Positions 9,109-16,235 of a stretch of DNA of 25,963 nucleotides are shown here, piece by piece. Positions within the stretch are counted from its first letter, which is position 1. Every line of letters begins with the position of its first letter. Under the pieces are notes generated by a model, which was not told where the DNA came from, made no database searches, and saw nothing but the letters and a program-made list of their open reading frames with translations. Both the position numbers and the translations under genes were made by a program. Source of the DNA: an uncultured Dialister sp. (GTDB taxonomy: Bacteria > Bacillota > Negativicutes > Veillonellales > Dialisteraceae). The DNA lies in NCBI GenBank assembly GCA_900314595.1, contig OMVW01000035.1, positions 1-25,963 of the forward strand, given 5' to 3'.

Positions 9109-11271
9109 ATGGCAGGGAATAAGATGAGTATCGAAGATGACTTACGACTGAAAGAACTGCAGAATCAGTATCATGTATACGTAGATACTTATGTTTTACA
9201 TAAGAGCAGGGGAAAGGGCAGAATTCTTGGCTTCTCCTCGAACGGGCCGGGAGAATATCAGGTAGAAATATGGTTTACTGCTAAAAAGGCTTCATATCAA
9301 AGTAAGTTTCCGTATGCATTTGATGTTGGCACATTAACTCTTTATACGGGGGAGAAACCATCAAATAAAGCTGTCCAGGTTAAAACAGAGAAAAAGCCGG
9401 TTCAATCCGGACCTGCCAAAAAGCCGTCACAACTCGAACCCATTAAGAAGCCGGTTTCTCCGGAAGCACCCGGGGATTCAAGTCAGCCCGAAAGACAAAA
9501 GGAATGGGCTCAACCCCTGACCGAAAAGAAAATGGAACCATCAGAAACTGATATTATATATGTTGCGAATGTGACACTGCTGGCACTCCAGAATAAATAT
9601 AAAATCAAGGAAGGCAAACGTGTCTTTCATACAAAATTGTTAAAAGGCGGAACAATTAAAAATTTTGAAACAATTATTGATGCTCGTAATTCCGTTTCGT
9701 ATCGTATTTATATTCACATGGATGATACGGAGGAAAATAAGGCAGTCAAGTTTATATTTCCTCTGATATTTGAAAATGGACTGGTCCGCAGGGAAAGGGC
9801 TGCTGACGTCCGGCTTAGAGAAAAAGGATCTAATGCCTTAAAAGAGGTCGGAGAAGAGAAAACTGATAAAACCAATCAAACAGATTCTGTCCCTCATAAG
9901 GATATATCTGACGTCAAATTGAACGATCCCATTTTTATTGAAAATTGCGGATGGGGATACGTCAGAGAATTTGCGAATCAAATGTATCATTCTATTACAG
10001 ATCAAAAAGGCCTTATCATACAGATGGAATTATCGCACATCTTTCTGACCAAAGATTCCTGGGAAAAACGCTGCCTCAAAGATGAAATCAAGACCGCTCA
10101 AGATGTTGAAAATGAGACAAATAAAAGTTTGGAAAGAGCGAAACTCATAGCTGCGGAATTAGGATATGGTACAAAAGGATCCGCAGGCGGCATTCATTTG
10201 ACAAGGCATGAGGAACTATTGAAAGCGGTTAATGACCAGTGCGCTTTTTCGACGAACTATATCGAATTTTTAAACGATGATGAAATAGAACTTCTTCTTT
10301 CCGGAAATACTGTAAAAAAAGAAATACCTTCCGGGGAACTTGAGGGTAAAGTATCATTAGAAATTGCCTCTAAAATTGTAAATTCTCATGATAATACTGT
10401 TTATTCCGGCGGGATTGTCCATCTTTCCGGTCAATCTTCTACCCTTCCCGATGGCTGTAGAGAAGTCCGATATTTAAATGTTTCCTTCCATAACAAGAAG
10501 CAGCTTGAAGCTCCTGACTTGATCAGGTTATTTTCGAATTTAACCAATAGCGGGCTGACTTCATTGAATGATTTGAGCAAGACGAAAATCTTATCACTGC
10601 TTAATCAGGGAAAGGTTATATCAAAAAAAGTACTCTATATATGGAACGGTATTGGTATAACGGTATCCTCCATTGACTCCTCATATTCACCGCGATATGC
10701 ACTTGAAGCCATAATTGGGCAGGCGAGTACGAAATTCTTATCATGGGTTAACAATGAGAACCTGTGGAATCTGATTCAAGGGGAGGAAATACATTACGGC
10801 GGCAATATATACTCTATAAATAACGGAATTTTATATCGCAGAAGTAAATATCTGCCTCAAATTCCGGCAGAAGCAGTCACATTTATCCGGCCTTCAGATA
10901 TAAAGTCAAAAGACACTTATTTGACTCAGGAATCCTTAAGTAAAAAGCTGAGGAAAAAGGAGATAACACCGGAAGTATCCTTATTTGAAGGAGCACAAGG
11001 TATGGATGACCACCTGGCGGATCAAATAATATCATTGGATTCTTTGTCTATGGACACAGAGAATAATGAAGCAAACGACCTCCTGGAATATTTTGACTCC
11101 GTATCCTTACTCAAGATCCTGCGGGGCCTCTGCAGCATTAACCCGAACTATCTGGAAACTTTTACAAGGAATGATTTGATTCAGCTGATAATAAAACGTT
11201 CGGTTACAGTAGACGGGAAGCTATTTAGACGAAGGAATTCCAGACTCTATTGGGAATATCAGAAACAATAG
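9109..11271 (+). CDS. unrecognised ~720-aa protein with two SH3/Tudor-like repeats, DISARM-like operon
   Basis: Not recognised as a named family. Two N-terminal segments share one pattern: about 15-80 (VLHKSRGKGRI ... KFPYAFDVGTL) and about 150-225 (VFHTKLLKGGTI ... KFIFPLIFENGL). Both read as small beta-barrels resembling in outline the CarD/PcrA C-terminal Tudor type; this is inference. They are joined by a Lys/Pro/Glu-rich linker (about 85-145, repeated KKP). The rest (about 225-720) is mixed alpha/beta with no helicase, nuclease HxK or methyltransferase motif, so it is not the phospholipase-D protein DrmC that normally follows drmB. ATG 9109 has AAGGAAAG upstream; an in-frame ATG at 9082 has a weaker site and would give 729 aa. 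It is last in the operon, before a terminator, and is presumably a structural or recognition subunit of the complex. Confidence 0.75.
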   Translation: MAGNKMSIEDDLRLKELQNQYHVYVDTYVLHKSRGKGRILGFSSNGPGEYQVEIWFTAKKASYQSKFPYAFDVGTLTLYTGEKPSNKAVQVKTEKKPVQSGPAKKPSQLEPIKKPVSPEAPGDSSQPERQKEWAQPLTEKKMEPSETDIIYVANVTLLALQNKYKIKEGKRVFHTKLLKGGTIKNFETIIDARNSVSYRIYIHMDDTEENKAVKFIFPLIFENGLVRRERAADVRLREKGSNALKEVGEEKTDKTNQTDSVPHKDISDVKLNDPIFIENCGWGYVREFANQMYHSITDQKGLIIQMELSHIFLTKDSWEKRCLKDEIKTAQDVENETNKSLERAKLIAAELGYGTKGSAGGIHLTRHEELLKAVNDQCAFSTNYIEFLNDDEIELLLSGNTVKKEIPSGELEGKVSLEIASKIVNSHDNTVYSGGIVHLSGQSSTLPDGCREVRYLNVSFHNKKQLEAPDLIRLFSNLTNSGLTSLNDLSKTKILSLLNQGKVISKKVLYIWNGIGITVSSIDSSYSPRYALEAIIGQASTKFLSWVNNENLWNLIQGEEIHYGGNIYSINNGILYRRSKYLPQIPAEAVTFIRPSDIKSKDTYLTQESLSKKLRKKEITPEVSLFEGAQGMDDHLADQIISLDSLSMDTENNEANDLLEYFDSVSLLKILRGLCSINPNYLETFTRNDLIQLIIKRSVTVDGKLFRRRNSRLYWEYQKQ

Positions 11272-11343
11272 CTGTATGAGCCCTTGCCTGAAAACATATT
11301 TTAATGAAGTTAACGGCATTTATAATCGATAATTGGGCAGTAG

Positions 11344-11381
11344 GAGACGTCCTGAAATCATATGGACGCCTCTTTTTATTT
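11344..11381 (+). terminator. rho-independent terminator of the DISARM-like operon
   Basis: Arms GAGACGTCC (11344-11352) and GGACGCCTC (11364-11372) pair with one mismatch and are followed by a T-rich run (TTTTTATTTT). It lies 72 bases after the stop of the ~720-aa gene and separates the operon from the restriction cassette. Confidence 0.7.
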
Positions 11382-11399
11382 TGGGGGCCAATAAAGCCG

Positions 11400-11449
11400 C
11401 CGGTTACCGGAAATTCTTCATTTAATCACAGGAAATTTCCAAATTTCCT
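11400..11449. repeat. two perfect short inverted repeats between the two defence cassettes
   Basis: CCGGTTACCGG (11400-11410) is palindromic around its central T. AGGAAATTT (11430-11438) and AAATTTCCT (11441-11449) are perfect 9-bp arms with a 2-base centre. No function is assigned; they could be binding sites or scars. Confidence 0.5.
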
Positions 11450-11461
11450 ATTAGAAAGGTT

Positions 11462-11605
11462 TTTTAGAATCAAGTAAATGCAGCATCCTTTAATCTCATG
11501 AAATCGTGATTATCGTGTGTATCGTGGCTGTCCTGAGGCTAAGCGGCAAAAGAAGAAGGCTTCGAATTTTTCGCTCCCATGTAAGTTCCCAGTTTCTAGT
11601 GACCA
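11462..11605 (-). repeat. reverse-oriented degenerate copy of the host interspersed repeat
   Basis: Bases 11467-11530 match the reverse complement of the repeat head near 17465-17540: AATCAAGTAAATGCAGCATC and CGTGATTATCGTG are shared with few changes. The tag 'catgtaagttcccag' at about 11579-11593 is the reverse of the family's 'ctgggaacttaaatg'-type tag. The remaining non-coding bases of 11272-11844 hold the terminator, short inverted repeats and promoter listed separately; frames open here are not credible genes. Confidence 0.65.
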
Positions 11606-11719
11606 TTACCCTGCGAGGCATCAGGCGATTCGCTTTCCGTTCATCGGAAAGAATCGGCTGTCATCGAATCGTTACTTGTATTGGTATGTTTGCCATACTA
11701 ATGATAGACAGTTAATTTT

Positions 11720-11747
11720 ATATATCTTTATGTCTAAAAAGATATAT
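11720..11747. promoter_or_regulatory. perfect 10-bp inverted repeat upstream of the methyltransferase promoter
   Basis: ATATATCTTT (11720-11729) and AAAGATATAT (11738-11747) are exact reverse complements around an 8-base centre. The element lies 22 bases before the -35 box of the restriction-modification promoter. No controller (C) protein gene is present, so if it is an operator the candidate binder would be the methyltransferase or a host factor. The low GC of this stretch makes chance palindromes more likely. Confidence 0.45.
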
Positions 11748-11769
11748 CTAAATGACAACGGACGATAGA

Positions 11770-11798
11770 TTGTTTATTTTATGGTATTATTATATAAA
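11770..11798 (+). promoter_or_regulatory. sigma-70-type promoter of the restriction-modification cassette
   Basis: TTGTTT (11770-11775) and TATAAA (11793-11798) are separated by 17 bases, close to consensus. Transcription would start near 11805, giving a leader of about 40 bases before the methyltransferase ATG at 11845. Confidence 0.6.
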
Positions 11799-11844
11799 AG
11801 TATTCTCGTTCATTTGTTTCTTGTATTGTCATATGGAGCAATTA

Positions 11845-12909
11845 ATGGATACCATTACTACCTTTAAATTAGGAGAGCTTTTCTGTGGTCCCGGTGGTAT
11901 AGCTTATGGAGCTATGCATGCACAGAGTGATGATGGAAAATTTAATATTACCCATGCCTGGGCTAATGACTTTGACCCAGATACTTGTGAGACCTATAGA
12001 AAAAATATCTGCCCAGATCATCCGGAATCCGTGCATTGTATGGATGTAAGAAAACTGGATATTAAATCTCTGGGGCAGATTGACGCTTTTGCTTATGGAT
12101 TTCCCTGCAATTCATTTTCTAATGTCGGGGAGCATCAGGGACTGGCCAATGAAAAATTTGGACAGCTTTATTGGTATGGTATTGAGGTGCTTAGAGAATA
12201 TAAGCCTAAGTGGTTTATTGCGGAAAATGTCAGCGGCATTAGAAGTGCCGGTTCCGGTGATTTCAAGATCATCTTGAATGATATGCGTGAGTCTGGCTAT
12301 AAATTGGTCGTAAATCTGTACAAAGCAGAGCAGTATGGGGTTCCTCAGACCAGACATAGAGTTATCATCGTTGGAATTAGAAATGATCTGGATGTAGAAT
12401 TCCATGTTCCAGATCCGGCACTGTATGCTGATTGTGATATTTCAGCAAGAAAGGCATTATCCAATATTCCAGCGGATGCTCCGAACAATGAAGTTCGCAA
12501 ATTGGCGGCTAAAGTTACAAGACGTTTGTCATATATTCGCCCGGGTGAAAATGTCTGGCAGGCAGAAGAAGCAGGACGGCTGCCGGACGAATTAAAGATT
12601 CATACAAAAACTAAAATCAGTCAGATTTATAGAAAACTGGATCCTGACAAACCAGCTTATACAGTTACCGCATCAGGCGGCGGTGGTACATTTATGTATC
12701 ACTGGACTGATAGAGAACTGACGAATAGAGAAAGAGCAAGAATCCAAACATTCCCAGATAGTTATGAATTCGTAGGAAAATATTCATCCGTCAGAAAGCA
12801 GATAGGCATGGCAGTACCATGCAGACTTTCCAATATAGTTTTGACAGCAGTATTAAACAGCTTTGCAGGTATTGAATATCCTTGGGTTAAACCAAATCTG
12901 AAAGAATAA
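11845..12909 (+). CDS. C5-cytosine DNA methyltransferase of a type II restriction-modification system
   Basis: Transfers a methyl group from S-adenosylmethionine to C5 of cytosine at a specific site, protecting host DNA from the adjacent endonuclease. At 354 aa, all main motifs are present: motif I LFCGPGGIAYGA (12-23), motif IV with catalytic Cys88 in GFPCNSFS, motif VI ENV (127-129), motif VIII QTRHR (168-172) and the terminal motifs IX/X (RERARIQTFPD, then QIGMAVPCRLS). The target-recognition region (about 215-295) is short, and specificity cannot be read from sequence. I chose ATG 11845 because GGAG lies six bases upstream; the frame is open up to 11752, but that extension has no good ribosome site and overlaps the promoter. 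The endonuclease starts 40 bases downstream. It could also serve the nearby DISARM-like operon in the role of DrmMII. Confidence 0.92.
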   Translation: MDTITTFKLGELFCGPGGIAYGAMHAQSDDGKFNITHAWANDFDPDTCETYRKNICPDHPESVHCMDVRKLDIKSLGQIDAFAYGFPCNSFSNVGEHQGLANEKFGQLYWYGIEVLREYKPKWFIAENVSGIRSAGSGDFKIILNDMRESGYKLVVNLYKAEQYGVPQTRHRVIIVGIRNDLDVEFHVPDPALYADCDISARKALSNIPADAPNNEVRKLAAKVTRRLSYIRPGENVWQAEEAGRLPDELKIHTKTKISQIYRKLDPDKPAYTVTASGGGGTFMYHWTDRELTNRERARIQTFPDSYEFVGKYSSVRKQIGMAVPCRLSNIVLTAVLNSFAGIEYPWVKPNLKE

Positions 12910-12949
12910 TTTGTGAAATTTAGCTAGGTTGATTTGCGAGGAATTGCTT

Positions 12950-14614
12950 ATGCTGAACTATTGGTGGGTAACTAGGCCTAAGAGAAAGCTCGATAGTATT
13001 CCGGAAGTATTGGCTGCTTTTGCGGACATTTCCTTGAATCAGGAATGGGAAGGTCAGCGCGGAACACAGCTTAAGTATGAAGAAGCTCTTGAAAAAGCTG
13101 GATTGAAGCGTGTAGGCCAAAGACGAGATCAGAGCGGATCCGGCGGAAGAACTTATCAAGCATGGCTGGAATCATTAGGGCTCATTTTCCATCAGGCACA
13201 GACTAAGCAGATCAAATTAACCTTAGCAGGTGAAGCCATTATGAATGGTGAATCCCCTGTTAAAATTTTAACGTGGCAGGTATTGAAATATCAGTTTCCA
13301 TCTGCCTTTTCGGTAAGCCGCGGAGTCCAGGTTAATCCTCGCTTCAGAATCCATCCGTTTATTTTTTTACTAAGATTAATGGATGACAGCCGGATTCAAT
13401 ACTTAACACAGGATGAAATCGCTAAAGTTATTGCAGTGGAAGCAGAAAATGAAAGCGATCGCTGCTATGAGTATATAGTCGAAAGAATTCTACAGTATCG
13501 CAGCTATGGAGACAGCTGCCTGGATAAAGATTTCTTCATCAAATATAAACCGTCGAAGGGTTCAGTAAATCCTTCTCATCCTTATAGTCATCTGCAGGAT
13601 TGTGCAAATACGATGGAGAATTGGCTGGAATATACACAGCTTGCTAAAAGAGATGATGATAAGCATCTTGTCATCCTGGATGAAAAGCGGGATGAAGTAA
13701 AAGCAATTCTAAATCAGAAAATCCCATTTGTTGACCGTCCCGACAATCATGAATTTTATCAGAGAAAATATGGATTAGATCCAGATCATCGCAAAGATAC
13801 CCGGAATCTGGAAAAAACAAAGACAATAACTGCCAGAACAATAGCTGAAATGAAGATTAAGCAGGCATATATTCGTATTGCCATTAAAAAGCCGATTTTC
13901 AGCCTTACAACTGAGATTATTGATGAAATTTCGGACGATACAGGAATTACTGACACATTAGTTGAAGATATTATTCGAAAGAATTATCCCCATGGATCCA
14001 TCGGTGCTTTTATGGCATCCTACTTTGAGATGGCTTTCAAAGGCACTGAAGAAGCAGTTGATTTTGAAAAAGCAACAACTGAGATTTTTGATAAAGTCTT
14101 TGGCTATAATGCAACTCATCTGGGTCAGACAGGAAGCAAATCTGCACCTGACATTCTGCTGATTTCTGATTCAGAAGGTTATCAGTCGATTATTGATAAT
14201 AAGGCATATAGCAAGTACAGCATTACCGGTGATCACCATAATCGGATGGTCCAGAACTATATCCGGAAGATTGGAAACTATAGTAAATGTACTTATCCCA
14301 TCGGATACTTTGCTTATATCTCTGGGGGATTTATCAATACATTTGATTCACAGGTTCAGAAAGAAATTGAAGAATCCGGCGTAAGCGGTTCCGGTATTAC
14401 TGTTTCTAATTTCATTAAGATGATTGAAAATCAGACATCCGGCAAGGTTAAATATTCTCATCGTGATCTTCGCACTATTTTCAGCATTGGAAGGCAGATT
14501 CGACTGACAGATATAGAAAATCCGACCAGAATCTACAAAGATGTACCTGAACGAAATGCTTCTCTTAGAAAAGCCAGTGATTTGAATCATTCTTTTGGTG
14601 ATGATAATGGATGA
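12950..14614 (+). CDS. type II restriction endonuclease, AlwI/FokI-like
   Basis: A 554-aa endonuclease expected to cut unmethylated DNA at the site protected by the upstream methyltransferase. The N-terminal half (YWWVTRPKRKLDS, then AGLKR and SGGRTYQAWLESLGLI) resembles the AlwI family and probably recognises DNA. The C-terminal part carries a PD-(D/E)xK nuclease of FokI type: GYNATHLG, then PD (D401), then IIDNKAY (D416, K418), paralleling the FokI PD...VDTKAYS catalytic stretch. That similarity is strong evidence that it cuts outside its recognition sequence (type IIS). ATG 12950 follows GAGGA by seven bases; an in-frame TTG at 12929 is a less likely start. Type IIS sites are asymmetric and usually need two methyltransferases or a fused one; only one is present here. 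Confidence 0.85.
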   Translation: MLNYWWVTRPKRKLDSIPEVLAAFADISLNQEWEGQRGTQLKYEEALEKAGLKRVGQRRDQSGSGGRTYQAWLESLGLIFHQAQTKQIKLTLAGEAIMNGESPVKILTWQVLKYQFPSAFSVSRGVQVNPRFRIHPFIFLLRLMDDSRIQYLTQDEIAKVIAVEAENESDRCYEYIVERILQYRSYGDSCLDKDFFIKYKPSKGSVNPSHPYSHLQDCANTMENWLEYTQLAKRDDDKHLVILDEKRDEVKAILNQKIPFVDRPDNHEFYQRKYGLDPDHRKDTRNLEKTKTITARTIAEMKIKQAYIRIAIKKPIFSLTTEIIDEISDDTGITDTLVEDIIRKNYPHGSIGAFMASYFEMAFKGTEEAVDFEKATTEIFDKVFGYNATHLGQTGSKSAPDILLISDSEGYQSIIDNKAYSKYSITGDHHNRMVQNYIRKIGNYSKCTYPIGYFAYISGGFINTFDSQVQKEIEESGVSGSGITVSNFIKMIENQTSGKVKYSHRDLRTIFSIGRQIRLTDIENPTRIYKDVPERNASLRKASDLNHSFGDDNG

Positions 14615-15017
14615 TTTAACACCTGAGCAGCGTCATAAAAACATGACGCATATTCGAAGCCAGGATACAAAACCGGAAGTTAAGCTGCGAAAAGCTCTTT
14701 GGAAAAGAGGAATCCGATATAGGAAGAATTATAAACTGCTTCCTGGAAAACCAGATATTGCTATTACTCGATTTCGCATTGCTGTATTCGTAGATGGGGA
14801 TTTCTTTCATGGGAAAAATATTGAAAAGATAAAGACCCAGGTAAAATCCAATAGAGAGTACTGGATTCCTAAAATTGAAAGAAATATAGAAAGAGATAAG
14901 CAGGTTAATGATGAGTTGACAGAATTGGGATGGCTGGTACTCCGTTTCTGGGAAAGTGATATCAAAAAAGACTTGAAAAATTGTGTTTCAAGTGTACTTG
15001 AGTATTGTATAAAATAA
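14607..15017 (+). CDS. vsr: Vsr-type very short patch repair (T:G mismatch) endonuclease
   Basis: Nicks next to the T of T:G mismatches created when 5-methylcytosine deaminates, starting short-patch repair. At 136 aa it is of normal family length. The motif order fits: KNMTHIRSQDTKPE (11-24), RKALWKRG, GKPDI with D50 matching the catalytic Asp of E. coli Vsr, FVDGDFFHGKN, ERDKQVNDELTELGW and the final RFWESDI. The His/Cys zinc site of E. coli Vsr is absent; DGDFFHGK occupies that place. The start chosen is ATG 14607, five bases after GGTGA; it overlaps the endonuclease stop by eight bases, implying coupling. Its presence supports the C5 (not N4/N6) nature of the methyltransferase and hints at a target in which deamination is costly. 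Confidence 0.9.
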   Translation: MDDLTPEQRHKNMTHIRSQDTKPEVKLRKALWKRGIRYRKNYKLLPGKPDIAITRFRIAVFVDGDFFHGKNIEKIKTQVKSNREYWIPKIERNIERDKQVNDELTELGWLVLRFWESDIKKDLKNCVSSVLEYCIK

Positions 15018-15065
15018 AAGTCAATTTTTAGCGCTGTTAAGTGTGAATATTTGATTTGCTGTTTT

Positions 15066-15091
15066 AAAAAGCCCGAGGATTCGGGCTTTTT
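15066..15091 (+). terminator. rho-independent terminator after vsr
   Basis: AAAAAGCCCGA and TCGGGCTTTTT are perfect arms around a 4-base loop. It ends the restriction-modification cassette 49 bases after vsr and, because of its symmetry, may act in both directions. Confidence 0.9.
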
Positions 15092-15140
15092 GCTTTTCCT
15101 GCTTTCCAGCAGCCAAATGAAGCGATTTTACGGACCGTGA

Positions 15141-15560
15141 TTAGAAGAGGCCGGGTTGGTCGTATTCTATTTTTTCTTTTTTGTCGTTCCGGCCGGCCGG
15201 GCGGGGCGGCTGGCTGGGGGAGTCGGATCCGGTTTCGTGATCTTTGATGAATGGGGCGGTTTTTTCTTTTTTCAGTGTGATTCCGTAGTTTTGCAGACGC
15301 AGGATATGAAGTCAGAGGTTCTTAGTTTCTTTTTCTTTGTCATGACGCAGGAGATGAAGCCGGTGAGGGTTATTTCTTTTTCGGGCGGCATTTTTCCAAA
15401 GATATATCCGCTGCCTGTCCTGATGGAGGGTACTTTCCGGGAGTACCGGATGAGGGAGGCGTAGAACCAGTCTTTGAGCCCGGGCCGGCGGAGTGTATGG
15501 GTGAATCCTCCCTGCTTCAGTGATTGTATGGTGAAGAATCGTTCGTCTCCGGCTGCGAAG
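15141..15560 (-). pseudogene. frameshifted, 5'-truncated gene remnant, family not recognised
   Basis: On the minus strand, bases 15549 down to about 15305 read as a protein-like frame (GDERFFTIQSLKQGG, RPGLKDWFYASLI, GYIFGKMPPEKEITLTG) that meets a stop at 15272-15274. A one-base frame change near 15297-15312 gives a second frame, ILRLQNYGITLKKEKTAPF, that continues to a TAA at 15141-15143. Codon use and hydrophobic patterning are natural in both parts, so I infer one original gene with a frameshift. Upstream of 15550 the sequence joins the host repeat (GCTGCGAAGCAGGCTGAGG) and no start codon is found, so the 5' end is lost. The plus-strand frame over the same bases (Phe-rich, starting near 15156) is a shadow. 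Sequencing error is an alternative for the frameshift but not for the truncation. Confidence 0.55.
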
Positions 15561-15645
15561 CAGGCTGAGGGGGTAATGGGAAATGGCGGGAAAGCCGCGG
15601 GGAGGGAGACTGGGAACTGGTAACTTTAATGGAAAATTTTGTGAT
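15549..15645 (+). repeat. fragment of host interspersed repeat
   Basis: GGCTGCGAAGCAGGCTGAGG (from about 15551) matches the module at 22019-22040, and GGGAACTGGTAACTTTAATG (about 15612-15631) is the recurring tag of the family. It abuts the broken 5' end of the remnant on one side and the ribosome site of the secreted-protein gene on the other. Confidence 0.6.
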
Positions 15646-15688
15646 ATGATAAAAATAAAAGTAAAATTAAATGGAAAGGAGGATTTCT

Positions 15689-16123
15689 ATGAAAGGGAAA
15701 TTATTGATCGGTCTGGCGCTTCTGGGCGTTTTGGGGTTTTTACCGGTGGAGGCCAGGATGCCGGAGCCTGCATCGGTTCCGGCGGAGTTGAAGGGGACCC
15801 ATCCCCACAGCCCGGCGGTTTCGAAGTACTACCTCCAGGAGCTGGTGGATAAAAAGCTCATGACTCCAGAAGAAGCGGAAAGGACCCAGGTGTACCTCAT
15901 TTTCAGACATGCACGTCGTATGCAGGACTTAAAAGAAGTGCAGGGCATGAGCCGCGAAGAACGTCGGGCCGTGATGAAACACAAGAGAGAGCTTCGGGGT
16001 AATCCTCTCGTGGAATACGCAGACCGCTGCGGACTGACGCTGGAAAGGGCCAGAGAACTCATGGACCTCATGCACGACTCTGATAAAGGAACAAAATACT
16101 ACGAGAAAAGTCAGATGAAATAA
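15689..16123 (+). CDS. small secreted/periplasmic protein of unknown function
   Basis: Family not recognised. The 144-aa protein begins with a clear signal peptide: MKGK, a hydrophobic core LLIGLALLGVLGFL, then a PVEA|R cleavage-like site at about residue 22. The mature part is about 120 aa, highly charged and largely helical (TPEEAERTQVYLIFRHARRM, SREERRAVMKHKRELRG), with one cysteine (about 112). It should lie in the periplasm or outside the cell. ATG 15689 is preceded by an excellent AAAGGAGGA; a frame starting at 15671 would place that site inside the gene and is rejected. It appears monocistronic, with its own terminator directly after the stop. Confidence 0.75.
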   Translation: MKGKLLIGLALLGVLGFLPVEARMPEPASVPAELKGTHPHSPAVSKYYLQELVDKKLMTPEEAERTQVYLIFRHARRMQDLKEVQGMSREERRAVMKHKRELRGNPLVEYADRCGLTLERARELMDLMHDSDKGTKYYEKSQMK

Positions 16124-16136
16124 AATTTTCCGCCTA

Positions 16137-16166
16137 AAAAGTGGCGCCCGTCCGGGCGCCACTTTT
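16137..16166 (+). terminator. strong terminator after the secreted-protein gene
   Basis: AAAAGTGGCGCCCG and CGGGCGCCACTTTT form a perfect 14-bp stem with a 2-base loop, 13 bases after the stop codon. Confidence 0.9.
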
Positions 16167-16235
16167 GCGTGGGAATTTTGAGTCGTTTGTGCCGGGCAGC
16201 GAACCCGAAAGTCTTTGACCATTTAAGACATTTCT

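Noticed and set aside
9109..11271. Possible DrmC (phospholipase-D nuclease) at the end of the operon
   Set aside because: No HxKxxxxD motif was found in the translated protein, and its length far exceeds a typical single PLD-domain protein.
11506..11768. Two short plus-strand frames between the two defence cassettes
   Set aside because: They lie on the degenerate host repeat and the AT-rich promoter region, lack ribosome sites and show no family pattern.
11752..11844. N-terminal extension of the methyltransferase from an upstream ATG
   Set aside because: It overlaps the predicted promoter, has no ribosome site, and the conserved family sequence begins right after ATG 11845, which has GGAG at ideal spacing.
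15156..15464. Phe- and Gly-rich 102-aa plus-strand frame
   Set aside because: Composition is implausible for a protein; the opposite strand reads as a natural though broken gene.
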